Of a DNA stretch of 64,000 nt, positions 1 through 9,829 are shown in pieces. A program made the position numbers and the translations under genes. Position 1 is the stretch's first letter; every line of letters begins with the position of its first letter. Below the pieces are notes generated by a model. It did no database searches. It saw only the letters and a program-made list of their open reading frames with translations, and had not been told where the DNA came from. This DNA comes from Paenibacillus sp. JZ16 (GTDB lineage Bacteria; Bacillota; Bacilli; Paenibacillales; Paenibacillaceae), in the NCBI RefSeq assembly GCF_015326965.1, contig NZ_CP017659.1, positions 2,604,001 through 2,668,000 of the forward strand, written 5' to 3'.

Positions 1-1
1 A

Positions 2-3000
2 GCGATGGAAACCCACGATATTATCGAGTGGTATTTTACTAACGAATTCAATCCGATTGATAAGGCAAATACGGACTATGTCTATAAACAAGCTCCAACC
101 GACGTCAGAATTGAGGTCGTACCTACCTCTGAACCCGGAAAATATGAGGTAACTGGAACTGCGTTTGATGTAAATGGCGATCCCGTAGAAGGAGCCCCCA
201 TTACTTTCCATTCTGAGGAAGGAAGGTTGGCCACTCCATCCCAATCAACCAATCATCACGGACAAGCTACAACAATTCTGGATTTTGGCGCTATTCCTCC
301 AACCGGGGAGATTAAGGTCGTAACCGTAGGCGGAGCTTATGCCGCGTTACCACAGGCTCCGGTATTATCATCAGGCACATCACCTGATACAGCTAATGAG
401 CTGTTGTGGAACACTGTAACAGGAGCCACCTACTATAATCTTTATAAGAATGGTGTCCTGCTGGATACAAATATTCAGGCAGCCTCGTATACACTGACCG
501 GCGCAGACCTGGATGAGATCGCGCAATACACTGTAACTGCTGTAATAGATAGCCCGGCCGGCACCATCGAAAGCCTTCCATCTAATCCAGTTACTTTAGG
601 ACTTCATTTTGATGAGCCTATCTACAATCTTAATACGAATCCGCTTGGAACGAATTATGAGCATCCTACGGTGGTCACCTCCGTATATCAGAACGGTACG
701 AGAGATGTAACCCTTGATGGAACCCTGTTTAAAGTTAACAATCCGAACGTAGCCACGGTAAATGAACATGGTTTACTGACGGCAGTAGGAGCGGGCACCA
801 CCGTAATCGAGGCCGTTTATAACGGAAAAACAACACAATCTATTGTCAAAGTAAGCATTGATGCTCCGGTGTTAAATACCGGAAAAGTGAATGCGACTAA
901 CGCCGAACTATTGTGGAACAACATCCCTGGCGCACATTCGTACAACATCTACGACGCCAACGGACAGCTGATCGCAGACGGATTGACGGGCACAAGCTAT
1001 GTTTTGTCCGGCCTTAAGCCTGAAAGCAAGCAAAGCTATGTTATCAAAGCCGTTAGCAACGGCATTGAATCCCCTGCTTCTTCGCCAGTGGAAGTTTCCA
1101 CCTCGGCTTCAGGTCTGCGCGATCTGTTGATTGATCCGGCAAGCATCACGCTGAAGCCTGGTGATCAACACACGCCTAAGGTAACAGCCATTTCCTTGGA
1201 TGAAAGCATTCAGGATGTGACGGGCAAAGCCACATATACATCTTCTGATGATAAGGTGGCCACTGTCGATGCCAATGGCGTCGTAACCGCTGTAGCACCA
1301 GGCACAGCAATCATCACCGCTATGCACGATGGAAAATCCGTCACACAAACCGTTCATGTTCATGATCAGGCAGTATCCTACAATCTGGATGTTACGGTGT
1401 CCCCAGAGGGAGTATTGGCTGACGGGAAGTCTCCGGTAACGGTTACTGCTAAGGCTACCGATTCCAATGGCAATCCGGTCCCTGGAGTGCCCGTGGAAAT
1501 TACGTATGATTCCGGTAAAACCAAGACGGTGACCACCAATGAAGAAGGCATTGCTGTATGGACATACGCACCTTCTGTTTTAACGAACACGACACCGTTA
1601 TACGACATCGTGGTGGCCGAGATCAAGGATCCTGGCACAGGCACAACCGTTCAAGCAAGCAAAGGCGTCCATTACTTCCCTGCTGCCATTGACGGCGTCG
1701 TTGTAGATCAAATCACCGGCAAACCGGTAGCAGGCGCGAAGATAACCGTAGAATCCGATTTCAACAACGATGGAATCGCTGATTTCGCTACCGAGGTAAC
1801 GACCGACGAGGATGGTTCGTACCAGATTCCGGTTCCGCGCGGAAATTACACCTACACGTTGAATATCGAAACCCCAATTCAGATCGGGGGGCACAATGTA
1901 ACTCTAACGCATTCAAAAGAAGTTACGATCGGCAATGTTCAACCAGGCCAAACGATCAAACCTTCGAATCTGCTGAGAGGCCAATTATTCGTTGCATCCA
2001 CCACCGGAGCAATAAACCCTAACACCCTGGGCGAAATCCTGGGCAACGGAAAAGCCGTTGCGGTGCTTCAAGGCTTAGAGGGCAGCAGCTTTACGCAGTC
2101 GCTCACTATCGCTAACGACGGAACTTTCGCGCTGGATCAAGTACCACCGGGCAAATATCAAATATCTTATCAGCTTGAATTGGCGGATGGTACGGTATTG
2201 GCAGGTCCCGCTTCCATTTTGGACGTGGACATGACCCAAGACGGCCAGACCGCGGTTGTGTATTCCCTTATTGATCCTTACGGCATCGTAACGGATGCCT
2301 CGACAGGGAAAGTGATTAGCGGTGCTGATGTCCAATTGTACTGGGCCGATACCGAGCTGAACCGCCAGAAAGGACTGGCGCCAAACACGCTTGTATCTTT
2401 GCCGGAACTGACTGGATTCACTCCTAATCAAAATGCCAATCCACAGATTTCTGACGCGGCTGGTCAATATGCTTGGATGGTGTACCCGGAAGGCGATTAT
2501 TACATTGTCGCGAAACGAACCGGTTATTACACGTATGACACTCGAGTTTCAAAACCGAATGCTCCTGCCGTTAACGGTTCCGACAGTTATATCAAGGACG
2601 GGATCATCCATGTGGGTCAAAGCATCATCGCCTTTGATTTTGCTATGTTGCCATTGCCGTCCTCAGGTAATGGCGGGGATTCATCAGGATCAGGATCGGG
2701 ATCAGGATCATCTCCATCAACGCCACCTTCAAGTCAGCAGGGTGATGTGACATTGAACCTGTCCACGGACAAAAAGCAAGTCCAAGAAGGCAAACAGTCG
2801 ACCATAACCGTCGACTACGCTAACCGTACCAACGCTGCATTACGTGATGTATCGGTGAAAGTTACCCTCCCTGAAGGAGCAGAAGTCGTAAATGCAAACG
2901 GCGGAACGGTCGATGGCAGAACGGTAACCTGGAATATTGCTAATCTGCCTGCTGGAAGCACCGGTAACTTCAAATTGGACATCAAATGGGGATTGATCCC

Positions 3001-3730
3001 ATCAAAAGAGGTTCAATATGAAATCATTGGACAACTGACTGCAGGAGGCAGCAAAAAATCCAATGCTTCCGTCAATGTTCAAGTATTCTCCGACAGATTC
3101 GGCGATCTCCAGCATCAGCGTTATATCCTCGGTTTCCCTGACGGTAAATTCCATCCGTCCAAAACGTTGACCCGGGCTGAGCTAGCTGCAATCGTTGCAC
3201 GTCTTTCAGAGGAAACCACAGCAACCGGGAAATCGAACCTCAAAGATATTCGAAGTGGCCACTGGGCGTCCGATTACATTCAAATTGCAGTATCCCAAGG
3301 ATATTTCAACGGATACGCTGACCATACATTCCGTCCTGATGTGCCGGTCACCCGCGCAGAACTGGCTGCCGTGCTGGCCCGTTTCCTGAATCTGGACACA
3401 ACGGCTTCCGTGAATCGTCACTTTACGGACATTGAGGGAAGCTGGGCTGCCGAAGCCATAGAAGCTTTATATCGTAACAATCTGCTCTCTGGCTACCCTG
3501 GCAACACCTTCCGACCTAACAACCGCATTACGCGGGTTGAGGCCGTCACTTTGATTAACAAAGCATTGTACCGTGGACCTTTGACGGGATTGGAACCGAT
3601 CTTCCCTGATGTAGCAGAAACCCACTGGGGCTTCGGCGATGTTCAAGAAGCAACGGTTTCTCACCAATCCACTCGTAATCAGAATGGCATTGAGGTTTGG
3701 GTTTCCACGCTTAAGGACAACGTAAAGTAG
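2..3730 (+). CDS. Ig-like and SLH-domain surface protein, 5'-truncated
   Basis: Large cell-envelope protein expected to be exported and held non-covalently to the wall by SLH domains. The frame is open to the window edge and there is no signal peptide after the first ATG (position 5), so the N-terminus is probably missing. Visible from the N-terminus are Ig-like domains with fibronectin-like stretches (about residues 110-290), two BIG_2-type domains (about 215-285 and 375-455), a Big_1-like segment (about 460-560), carboxypeptidase-regulatory-like repeats with GxV-type turns (about 565-890), a Gly/Ser-rich linker near residue 900, a DUF11-like domain (about 915-1020), and three SLH repeats (about 1025-1215) with the LTRAELA, VTRAELA and ITRVEAV motifs. 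A strong terminator follows. The binding target is unknown. Confidence 0.85.
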   Translation, partial: AMETHDIIEWYFTNEFNPIDKANTDYVYKQAPTDVRIEVVPTSEPGKYEVTGTAFDVNGDPVEGAPITFHSEEGRLATPSQSTNHHGQATTILDFGAIPPTGEIKVVTVGGAYAALPQAPVLSSGTSPDTANELLWNTVTGATYYNLYKNGVLLDTNIQAASYTLTGADLDEIAQYTVTAVIDSPAGTIESLPSNPVTLGLHFDEPIYNLNTNPLGTNYEHPTVVTSVYQNGTRDVTLDGTLFKVNNPNVATVNEHGLLTAVGAGTTVIEAVYNGKTTQSIVKVSIDAPVLNTGKVNATNAELLWNNIPGAHSYNIYDANGQLIADGLTGTSYVLSGLKPESKQSYVIKAVSNGIESPASSPVEVSTSASGLRDLLIDPASITLKPGDQHTPKVTAISLDESIQDVTGKATYTSSDDKVATVDANGVVTAVAPGTAIITAMHDGKSVTQTVHVHDQAVSYNLDVTVSPEGVLADGKSPVTVTAKATDSNGNPVPGVPVEITYDSGKTKTVTTNEEGIAVWTYAPSVLTNTTPLYDIVVAEIKDPGTGTTVQASKGVHYFPAAIDGVVVDQITGKPVAGAKITVESDFNNDGIADFATEVTTDEDGSYQIPVPRGNYTYTLNIETPIQIGGHNVTLTHSKEVTIGNVQPGQTIKPSNLLRGQLFVASTTGAINPNTLGEILGNGKAVAVLQGLEGSSFTQSLTIANDGTFALDQVPPGKYQISYQLELADGTVLAGPASILDVDMTQDGQTAVVYSLIDPYGIVTDASTGKVISGADVQLYWADTELNRQKGLAPNTLVSLPELTGFTPNQNANPQISDAAGQYAWMVYPEGDYYIVAKRTGYYTYDTRVSKPNAPAVNGSDSYIKDGIIHVGQSIIAFDFAMLPLPSSGNGGDSSGSGSGSGSSPSTPPSSQQGDVTLNLSTDKKQVQEGKQSTITVDYANRTNAALRDVSVKVTLPEGAEVVNANGGTVDGRTVTWNIANLPAGSTGNFKLDIKWGLIPSKEVQYEIIGQLTAGGSKKSNASVNVQVFSDRFGDLQHQRYILGFPDGKFHPSKTLTRAELAAIVARLSEETTATGKSNLKDIRSGHWASDYIQIAVSQGYFNGYADHTFRPDVPVTRAELAAVLARFLNLDTTASVNRHFTDIEGSWAAEAIEALYRNNLLSGYPGNTFRPNNRITRVEAVTLINKALYRGPLTGLEPIFPDVAETHWGFGDVQEATVSHQSTRNQNGIEVWVSTLKDNVK

Positions 3731-3790
3731 TACACTCAAGTTAAATGCATAGAACACAAAGGATGCTCTATATCATGACATCCGGCTTGA

Positions 3791-3830
3791 GAAACCCCCG
3801 GTCTTTTTAAAACCGGGGGTTTCTTCTTTT
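3791..3830 (+). terminator. Rho-independent terminator after the SLH gene
   Basis: GC-rich stem gaaacccccggt / accgggggtttc around a short T/A-rich loop, followed by a T-rich tail. It lies 60 bases after the SLH stop codon. Confidence 0.9.
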
Positions 3831-3912
3831 CCAAGTGTCGAAAGCCCATTCAGATGTGTTTATGTATATTAATCATCTAATTGCGCACTCTTAAAACTTT
3901 ATCAATTAAGTT

Positions 3913-3955
3913 TTAAAAAACTAGAGCGACAGGGTCAAATAGACCCTGCCGCTCT
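3913..3955 (-). terminator. Terminator of the minus-strand sugar operon
   Basis: Stem agagcgacagggtc / gaccctgccgctct (one mismatch) with a five-base loop at 3923-3955. Read on the minus strand it is followed by a T run, so it ends the operon that finishes at 4042. The remainder of 3731-4041 shows no gene. Confidence 0.85.
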
Positions 3956-4041
3956 CTTATAGGTTCCGGGTAGCATTTCTACATCCGCCTACTCCGGTAC
4001 TACTAAAGCTCGAAGATTTCAGATAGCGGTTCACAATCCTG

Positions 4042-5499
4042 TTATTTCCCCGCCAAAAACTCATCCAGCTGACGCTGGATCTCAGCGACATAGTCATCAA
4101 TGCCCGCCGCCTTCAGCTTCTCGATGGCTTTGGGATACTCCGTCTCAAAATCGACGAAACCGGAACGTATAGCGGCTAAATCCTTGCCTGCGACTTCTTT
4201 CAGGGCCGTCTCGATTAACTTGACCTTTTCATTGTTAAATCGGAAGCCCAATGAATCGGATCGGATAGCCTGTTCATCCCAGCTCTTGTACTTATCGATG
4301 GACTCTTGCGCCACACTCGGCCCGAACAATTGGTAATTTTGGTTTCTAAACATCCATTCATAGAAGAATTCGCTAGCGGTGAGCTTATTGATTCTTCCAT
4401 CCACAATCTCGTAATCCTTGCCTTCGACGCCATAGAGAGCAAACAGATAATTCTCCTGGGATTTATAAATCCAGTTCACGAACTTCATGGCGCCTTCCGG
4501 ATTAGGAGCATTGACAGGTATGCCCAGTACTTCTCCGCCTGCGGCTGTCACATAACGCGGTTTATCCTCGGCTAACAGATACGTCTTCACCTCGGCATCC
4601 GGCGCATTGGCTTTGATGGCATCGACGATTTCCATTTCCTTGCCCAAAGATCCTTCAACCCATAAGTATAAGCCTGTCTGCATGCGGGAGTCTCTCTCGT
4701 TATATTTGATGGTCAAATCCTCTGTATACAACCCTGCGTCATACATGGAGTTATTAAACTTCGCGACTTCCTGGAACGCTTCCGTTTCATAGTAGCTGTA
4801 TGCTTTTTTACTCTCTTCCCCGAATACGACCAAATCTTCTACGGCGATCCAGTTATATTGTTCATCGGTAAAATATCGGGTCAACGGTTTAAAGACAATA
4901 TCGGCGGGTCCCTTCATTTCAGGAAATTTCTCTTTCGCCCTTGTTGCGAATTCCTTTAAGTCGTCTGCTGTCTTCAAGTCCGTCATCCCTACCGCTTCGA
5001 GGATATCCTGACGAACGGCCACCAGCTGGTACATGGCGGAGGAGGGTGCATAAGCGGATGGAATGCCATGTATCTTCCCGTCGATCGTTGCCCCCTGAAG
5101 CTGCTCCATCGGCAGGACCTTTAGCATATCCTGACCATATTCCTTGATTAAATCATCCAATACCATGGCTTGTTTCTTGTTGACGATGGTAGAAAGGTCC
5201 GGGAGACCGTCCCAATATAAATCGATCGGTTCATTTGCGGCCAGCATGATATCTTTTTGTTCCCAATACTGGGCCCACGGCACAAATGTGACTTCGACCT
5301 TCAAACCAAGATCGGCTGCCATCTTCTCGGCAAACTCGTTGTCCAGAAATTCGCTCATGCGATCGCTTCGCTCCCCCGGATACAGAATCGTGACGGTTTC
5401 GAGCTTGGCTGCCCCCTCTTTTTTGTCGCTGCATCCTGCCATAACCGAAACGGACGCCATCAATAAGACCAACAAGATCAGCATTGTCCTTGCTTTCAT
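4042..5499 (-). CDS. Sugar ABC transporter substrate-binding lipoprotein
   Basis: Extracellular solute-binding protein of the family 1 type found with LplB/LplC permeases in Paenibacillus; it captures a sugar or oligosaccharide outside the membrane. Residues 1-22 are a lipoprotein signal peptide and the lipobox VMAGC places the lipidated Cys at residue 23. The mature part has the usual length (485 aa in total) and a C-terminal DUF3502-like helical end similar to the two other binding proteins of this window. It is the last gene of the operon starting at 12477, 70 bases after the permease at 5570-6469. An operon-end position for the binding protein is common in this group. The substrate cannot be read from the sequence. 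Confidence 0.9.
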   Translation of the reverse strand: MKARTMLILLVLLMASVSVMAGCSDKKEGAAKLETVTILYPGERSDRMSEFLDNEFAEKMAADLGLKVEVTFVPWAQYWEQKDIMLAANEPIDLYWDGLPDLSTIVNKKQAMVLDDLIKEYGQDMLKVLPMEQLQGATIDGKIHGIPSAYAPSSAMYQLVAVRQDILEAVGMTDLKTADDLKEFATRAKEKFPEMKGPADIVFKPLTRYFTDEQYNWIAVEDLVVFGEESKKAYSYYETEAFQEVAKFNNSMYDAGLYTEDLTIKYNERDSRMQTGLYLWVEGSLGKEMEIVDAIKANAPDAEVKTYLLAEDKPRYVTAAGGEVLGIPVNAPNPEGAMKFVNWIYKSQENYLFALYGVEGKDYEIVDGRINKLTASEFFYEWMFRNQNYQLFGPSVAQESIDKYKSWDEQAIRSDSLGFRFNNEKVKLIETALKEVAGKDLAAIRSGFVDFETEYPKAIEKLKAAGIDDYVAEIQRQLDEFLAGK

Positions 5500-5569
5500 G
5501 AAAGACCCTCCCTAATAAAATAGTTTATCTATGTTAAAAGCCGATATCGGCCAGTAACCATGCAGGCGT

Positions 5570-6469
5570 CTATTCTTTGACGGCACCAGCCATAATCCCG
5601 TGCACGAAGTATTTTTGAATGTAAGGGTAGAGGAAAATGATCGGGCCGATCGTAATGACCGTAATGGCCATCTTCACGGTCTCCGCAGGCAGTGTAATGT
5701 TGCCTGATGCCCCTGATGGAATTCGTCCGGAGCTTATCGCATTGACGTTCGACAAGATGTTGTAGAGGAAATACTGGAGCGGAAATAAATCGCGATCATT
5801 AATAAAGATCAGAGCATGCCACCAATCATTCCAATATTGAAGCGCATACATTAAACCAACCGTCAACAGTGCGGTCTTGCTTAATGGAAGAGCGATTTTT
5901 ACATAGATCGTAAAATAATTGGCGCCGTCCATCTCGGCCGCTTCATATAAAGATGGAGAGATGCTTGCAAAGTACGTTCGCATCAGAAACATGTTCCAGA
6001 CGCTGAATATAGACGGCAGGATCAAGGCCAGAATGCTGTTCTTCAGTCCATAATAATTGACGCTGACCATGTACCACGGAATGAGGCCAGCCGAGAAAAT
6101 AATCGTAAAATTGCTAATGAAGGCGAGTACGTTACGGTATTTCAGCTTTTTGATCGATAGGGAAAAGGCAATCATGCTGGTAATCAGCAGCGCCCCCATC
6201 GTCCCCACGGTCGTTACAAGCAGGGTCACGCCATAGGATTTGAGCAATTTCATTCCACTATTAACAAAGATATATTTATAGGTATCCAAGCTGGGGCTCA
6301 GTGGGATGATCGAATACCCGTTTCTCGCAACGGCCTGCTCCGAAGAAAAGGACACGCTTAACGTTAAAACAAGGGGATACAGACACACGAGCGCGAATAA
6401 GCCAATGAAACCATAGGCAAAGGCTATCACCAATTGATCGCCAAGCAATCTATTCTTTTGTTTCATCAA
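5570..6469 (-). CDS. Carbohydrate ABC transporter permease (LplC-like)
   Basis: Inner-membrane permease of the MalG/LplC type, 299 aa with six predicted membrane segments. The EAA cytoplasmic loop, which docks the ATPase, is visible as EAAEMDGANYF near the middle. The C-terminal end YFVHGIMAGAVKE is typical of the family. Its start overlaps the stop of the upstream permease by four bases (ATGA), indicating translational coupling. It pairs with the permease at 6466-7392 and the binding protein at 4042-5499. No ATPase is encoded in the locus, so an MsmX-like shared ATPase elsewhere is assumed. Confidence 0.92.
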   Translation of the reverse strand: MMKQKNRLLGDQLVIAFAYGFIGLFALVCLYPLVLTLSVSFSSEQAVARNGYSIIPLSPSLDTYKYIFVNSGMKLLKSYGVTLLVTTVGTMGALLITSMIAFSLSIKKLKYRNVLAFISNFTIIFSAGLIPWYMVSVNYYGLKNSILALILPSIFSVWNMFLMRTYFASISPSLYEAAEMDGANYFTIYVKIALPLSKTALLTVGLMYALQYWNDWWHALIFINDRDLFPLQYFLYNILSNVNAISSGRIPSGASGNITLPAETVKMAITVITIGPIIFLYPYIQKYFVHGIMAGAVKE

Positions 6470-7392
6470 AATAGACCCTCTCCGTCATTTATTTTCTTAG
6501 CCGATTGGTTTGCAGCCGTAATCAGGATCAATCCCATCAGTGACTGAAATAACCCGATTGCCGTAGAGTAAGAAAAGCCCAGCGTACGCATCGACTGGTA
6601 AACATAAGTATCGATAACCGTGACTTCTTCAGCCAGGACCGGGTTGTTGCCGACAATACCGTAAATCATCCCAAAGTCCCCGTAGAAGATTCGTCCGACG
6701 CTCAGCAAGCTCAAAACGATGATCGTCGGCTTCAGCATAGGCACGGTCAAGTAAAAAATCCGCTGCAATTTGTTGGCGCCATCCACCTTGGCCGCTTCGT
6801 ATAAGCTTCCATCAAAATTGGACATCGCCGCCATATAGATAATGGAACTGTACCCGCTCCATTTCCAGACGCTCGACAGAATGATGATCCATTTCCAATA
6901 CTTCGGCTCCGAGTACCATCTGATCGGATCTGCTCCGAAGAACTCCAGAATATGATTGGCAACGCCCACATCGGTAGAGAATATCCCATACAGTATCGCC
7001 CCAACGACGACCCACGAGATGAAATAGGGAAAAAACATCATGCTCTGAGCGACCTTTTTGTAGGTTTTATGCCGGATTTCGTTGATGAGAATGGCTATGC
7101 TGACAGGAATGATAATGCCTAAGATGAGACCGAAAAAGTTGATGTACAGCGTATTATAGGTAACCTTCCATCCCATGCTGTTTTCCGAGAAAAAGTATTT
7201 GAAATTGTCCAGACCCACAAATTCACTGCCGAAGATGCCGTCAACCACATTAAAATCGGTAAATGCCATCCATATTCCGGCAAACGGGATATAGGAGAAC
7301 ATGATCAGCACGATCAAAGCAGGCACGCACATCAGATACAGTATTCGGTTTTTCGTTATTTCATATAGAAACCCCTTAACCACGGAACCCAT
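6466..7392 (-). CDS. Carbohydrate ABC transporter permease (LplB-like)
   Basis: Inner-membrane permease of the MalF/LplB type, 308 aa, six membrane segments, with the EAA loop YEAAKVDGANKLQRIF. It forms the heterodimeric channel with the following permease. It lies 32 bases after the oxidoreductase gene and overlaps the next permease by four bases. It resembles the first permease of the second sugar system at 52467-53420, which points to related oligosaccharide importers. Confidence 0.92.
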   Translation of the reverse strand: MGSVVKGFLYEITKNRILYLMCVPALIVLIMFSYIPFAGIWMAFTDFNVVDGIFGSEFVGLDNFKYFFSENSMGWKVTYNTLYINFFGLILGIIIPVSIAILINEIRHKTYKKVAQSMMFFPYFISWVVVGAILYGIFSTDVGVANHILEFFGADPIRWYSEPKYWKWIIILSSVWKWSGYSSIIYMAAMSNFDGSLYEAAKVDGANKLQRIFYLTVPMLKPTIIVLSLLSVGRIFYGDFGMIYGIVGNNPVLAEEVTVIDTYVYQSMRTLGFSYSTAIGLFQSLMGLILITAANQSAKKINDGEGLF

Positions 7393-7424
7393 TCCATCAC
7401 TACCTTTGCAATGTGATTAAACGA

Positions 7425-8690
7425 TTATGCCAAAATGCTCTGCTGCAGCCTCTCCTTAAGCTGATCCAGATCGATCACGGTACCAGTAATTCTCGCCTCT
7501 TCCGCGGCATAGGCCATGATATGGCTTTCGACGGACATGTCGATGGAGGATCTGCTGCTGAAGTCGGCATTTCCCAAATTCTCCAAAAAGTCGTTCATCA
7601 GACCGGTATCGCCGCCGTTATGTCCGCCGCTCACCGTTGCTGGCCGAATGACGGTTTGCTGAACGGGTTCTGCCATATTGGAGTTAAAGCGGGTGACTTC
7701 GATAATGTTCAAGTTATCGTCGCCTCGAATTTCCCCATGCTCGCACATGATTTTGAGCGTACGGTACATTTTGTTGGTGAATCCGCTTAAATTAAACGTT
7801 GCCGTTACTCCGTTCTTGAACTCGATCACGGTGACTTGATGGTCGCACACATCATTGTCAAGCCGATAAACACAGCGTCCGTAAGGACTCGTTGCGAGCG
7901 CTTGGAGCAGTCCCTCTTCGCTCTGATCCGCCGAAATGACGGTAGCGGGCCACTGGCCCCTTATAGGCAAATAGGCTTTTCTCGCATCGAATCGGCAGTT
8001 CGCTGCTACCTTACAGTCGAGGCATCGTTCCGCGCTTCCTGCCGGTGCATTCTCCGCCTTAAAATAAGTCAGGCTGCCATAGGAAGAGATCCGTTTCGCT
8101 TGACTGTCCACCAGCCAGGCCAAAATATCCATGTCATGGCAGGACTTCTGCATGATAATTGGACTGGCCAGGTCGCTTCTCCTCCAGTTGCCTCGTACAA
8201 AGGAGTGTGCCATATGGAAATTGCCGATGTTCTCGTTATGCTGTATGGTCACGATCTTGCCGAGCTCTTGGCTATCGATGATTTTCTTGATTTCCGCAAA
8301 GAAGTTCGTATATCTGAGCACATGGCATACAATCACTTTCCGGCCTGTTTCATTGGCTTTTCGTTGTATTCTCAAGCTTTCTTCCGGACTTGGCGAAATG
8401 GGCTTTTCCAGCAAAATATCATACCCAAGATCAAGCGCTCTCATCGTTTGCGCGTAATGATCACGATCCATAGAAGAAACGATGACGGCATCGCAAATTT
8501 TGCCGAGCCGATAAAATTCATCTACGGATTCAAATTGTTTCTCCAAAGGAATCCGAAACTCGTCCGCTGCCGCCTTTCTTCTGCTGTCATCCGGTTCAAC
8601 GACCGCAACGATGTCCTCGCTTGGGTATGCATGCCTTGCGTAGATCATGCCTCTTTGTCCTGCGCCGATTAATGCTAACTTCAAATCCAT
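7425..8690 (-). CDS. Gfo/Idh/MocA family oxidoreductase
   Basis: NAD(P)-dependent oxidoreductase of about 421 aa, probably acting on a sugar or sugar derivative imported by the adjacent transporter. The N-terminal Rossmann fold shows LALIGAGQRG directly after the start. The EKP motif (LLEKPISPS) typical of the family, whose Lys is catalytic, follows near residue 95. The C-terminal half is the alpha/beta substrate domain and includes a CxxC (RCLDCK) segment. I chose the ATG at 8690 because a GGAGG site lies five bases upstream; the longer reading from 8723 has no ribosome-binding site. Substrate and direction are unknown. Confidence 0.9.
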   Translation of the reverse strand: MDLKLALIGAGQRGMIYARHAYPSEDIVAVVEPDDSRRKAAADEFRIPLEKQFESVDEFYRLGKICDAVIVSSMDRDHYAQTMRALDLGYDILLEKPISPSPEESLRIQRKANETGRKVIVCHVLRYTNFFAEIKKIIDSQELGKIVTIQHNENIGNFHMAHSFVRGNWRRSDLASPIIMQKSCHDMDILAWLVDSQAKRISSYGSLTYFKAENAPAGSAERCLDCKVAANCRFDARKAYLPIRGQWPATVISADQSEEGLLQALATSPYGRCVYRLDNDVCDHQVTVIEFKNGVTATFNLSGFTNKMYRTLKIMCEHGEIRGDDNLNIIEVTRFNSNMAEPVQQTVIRPATVSGGHNGGDTGLMNDFLENLGNADFSSRSSIDMSVESHIMAYAAEEARITGTVIDLDQLKERLQQSILA

Positions 8691-8737
8691 AACCTCCAGC
8701 AAACTCGTATTTGTCCTAACCATCTTGTTCGAAACAT

Positions 8738-9829
8738 CTATTCCTGTTCCGGAATCACGGGATCTTCCAAGGGGTAATATCCTTCCGGATCATAGTCATC
8801 CCAAATATTCCTAAGCGGATCCTCATCGGATATTTCGACTTGGATCATGCCTGCCTCATAATATCCATCCTGCTGCGGGTTCTGTATATGCAGGGGGATA
8901 TACGACCGGTCTTCGAAAAAGAGTGCTATACTCAGCGTATATTCTCCCGGTAACATATCCTTCAAGGGGACCATCTCATTATGGACAAGGTCCCCGGTTA
9001 ACCAGGAATGCGTGGCGGCGTGCAGGGGATATTCATAGGAAACCTCCCCCTGCTGTAACTGCACCCATAACTGAAAATCCCGGTATATTCTCGAGCTGCC
9101 CTCGTTGACAAACCAGAAACGCAGCGGCAAGCTTCCACGACTATATACCGTTTCCGGATACGTCAGTCTGCGTAAAGTTAGATGATATCCAAGTCCTATA
9201 TTCAGATTGGAGAGGGCGGCGTGCCAGCGATATGCCTCGCGTCTGGTATGAGGACCGCAAACGTTATCGGTCACATCAAGGACCACCTGGTAACGCTTCC
9301 ATACCTTCTGCAGCCTATGTATGGCAAAAGCCTCACAGCATTCGATCCAATTCTCCTCACCGCACTTCACCAGCAGGCCAAATCCGCGGCCGCGGTCTCT
9401 TACATGTTGAATCAATCTGTCATTCTGCAGTTCGGCTAGCAGCGTCTGCTTCTCAAACGATTCCACATAAGCGTTCCATTCTTCCTTACTGTCAGCTAAG
9501 GTTGATATCAGAACGGCTGTTAAGCGTCTGTCGGAGTCGATATAACTCCCGACTTTTCGGACCAAGGCCGCAAAACAATCAGGTTCATAACCCTGAACCC
9601 AGATCGGCAATTCCGGTACCAGGACAAGAATGGGATTATGGGCCGTACGCAGTGCTTCTTTGATCGCTTCAAGCCTGTATTCACCTCGAACCGGCTCAAG
9701 CGCTCTCCAGAAAAAGGAGACGTATTCGAATGGACCCTGGCTTCCATCAAACTCCCGATTCAATAAGGGCTGCGGTCGGATTTTTACGGTTTTATACTTC
9801 TCGTAATTTTCAAGCGAGTATTTCCCCAT
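8738..9829 (-). CDS. DUF4832-type protein, short form
   Basis: Cytosolic protein of about 363 aa with no signal peptide. The C-terminal part (LGYHLTLRRLTYP through the DGYYEAG segment) matches the C-terminal domain shared with the two other DUF4832-type proteins in this locus (11113-12477 and 14072-16051). The N-terminal part resembles a reduced TIM-barrel (FEYVSFFWRALEPVRGEY) similar to GH-A glycosidases. The usual GxWGE-like motif of the larger paralogue is not obvious, so it may be non-catalytic. The ATG at 9829 follows a GGGAGA site and overlaps the preceding gene by 20 bases, so it is translationally coupled. Function is not established. Confidence 0.75.
   Translation of the reverse strand: MGKYSLENYEKYKTVKIRPQPLLNREFDGSQGPFEYVSFFWRALEPVRGEYRLEAIKEALRTAHNPILVLVPELPIWVQGYEPDCFAALVRKVGSYIDSDRRLTAVLISTLADSKEEWNAYVESFEKQTLLAELQNDRLIQHVRDRGRGFGLLVKCGEENWIECCEAFAIHRLQKVWKRYQVVLDVTDNVCGPHTRREAYRWHAALSNLNIGLGYHLTLRRLTYPETVYSRGSLPLRFWFVNEGSSRIYRDFQLWVQLQQGEVSYEYPLHAATHSWLTGDLVHNEMVPLKDMLPGEYTLSIALFFEDRSYIPLHIQNPQQDGYYEAGMIQVEISDEDPLRNIWDDYDPEGYYPLEDPVIPEQE

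Noticed and set aside
7836..8672. 278-codon plus-strand frame
   Set aside because: It is antisense to the Gfo/Idh/MocA gene, whose motifs are clear, so it is a shadow frame.
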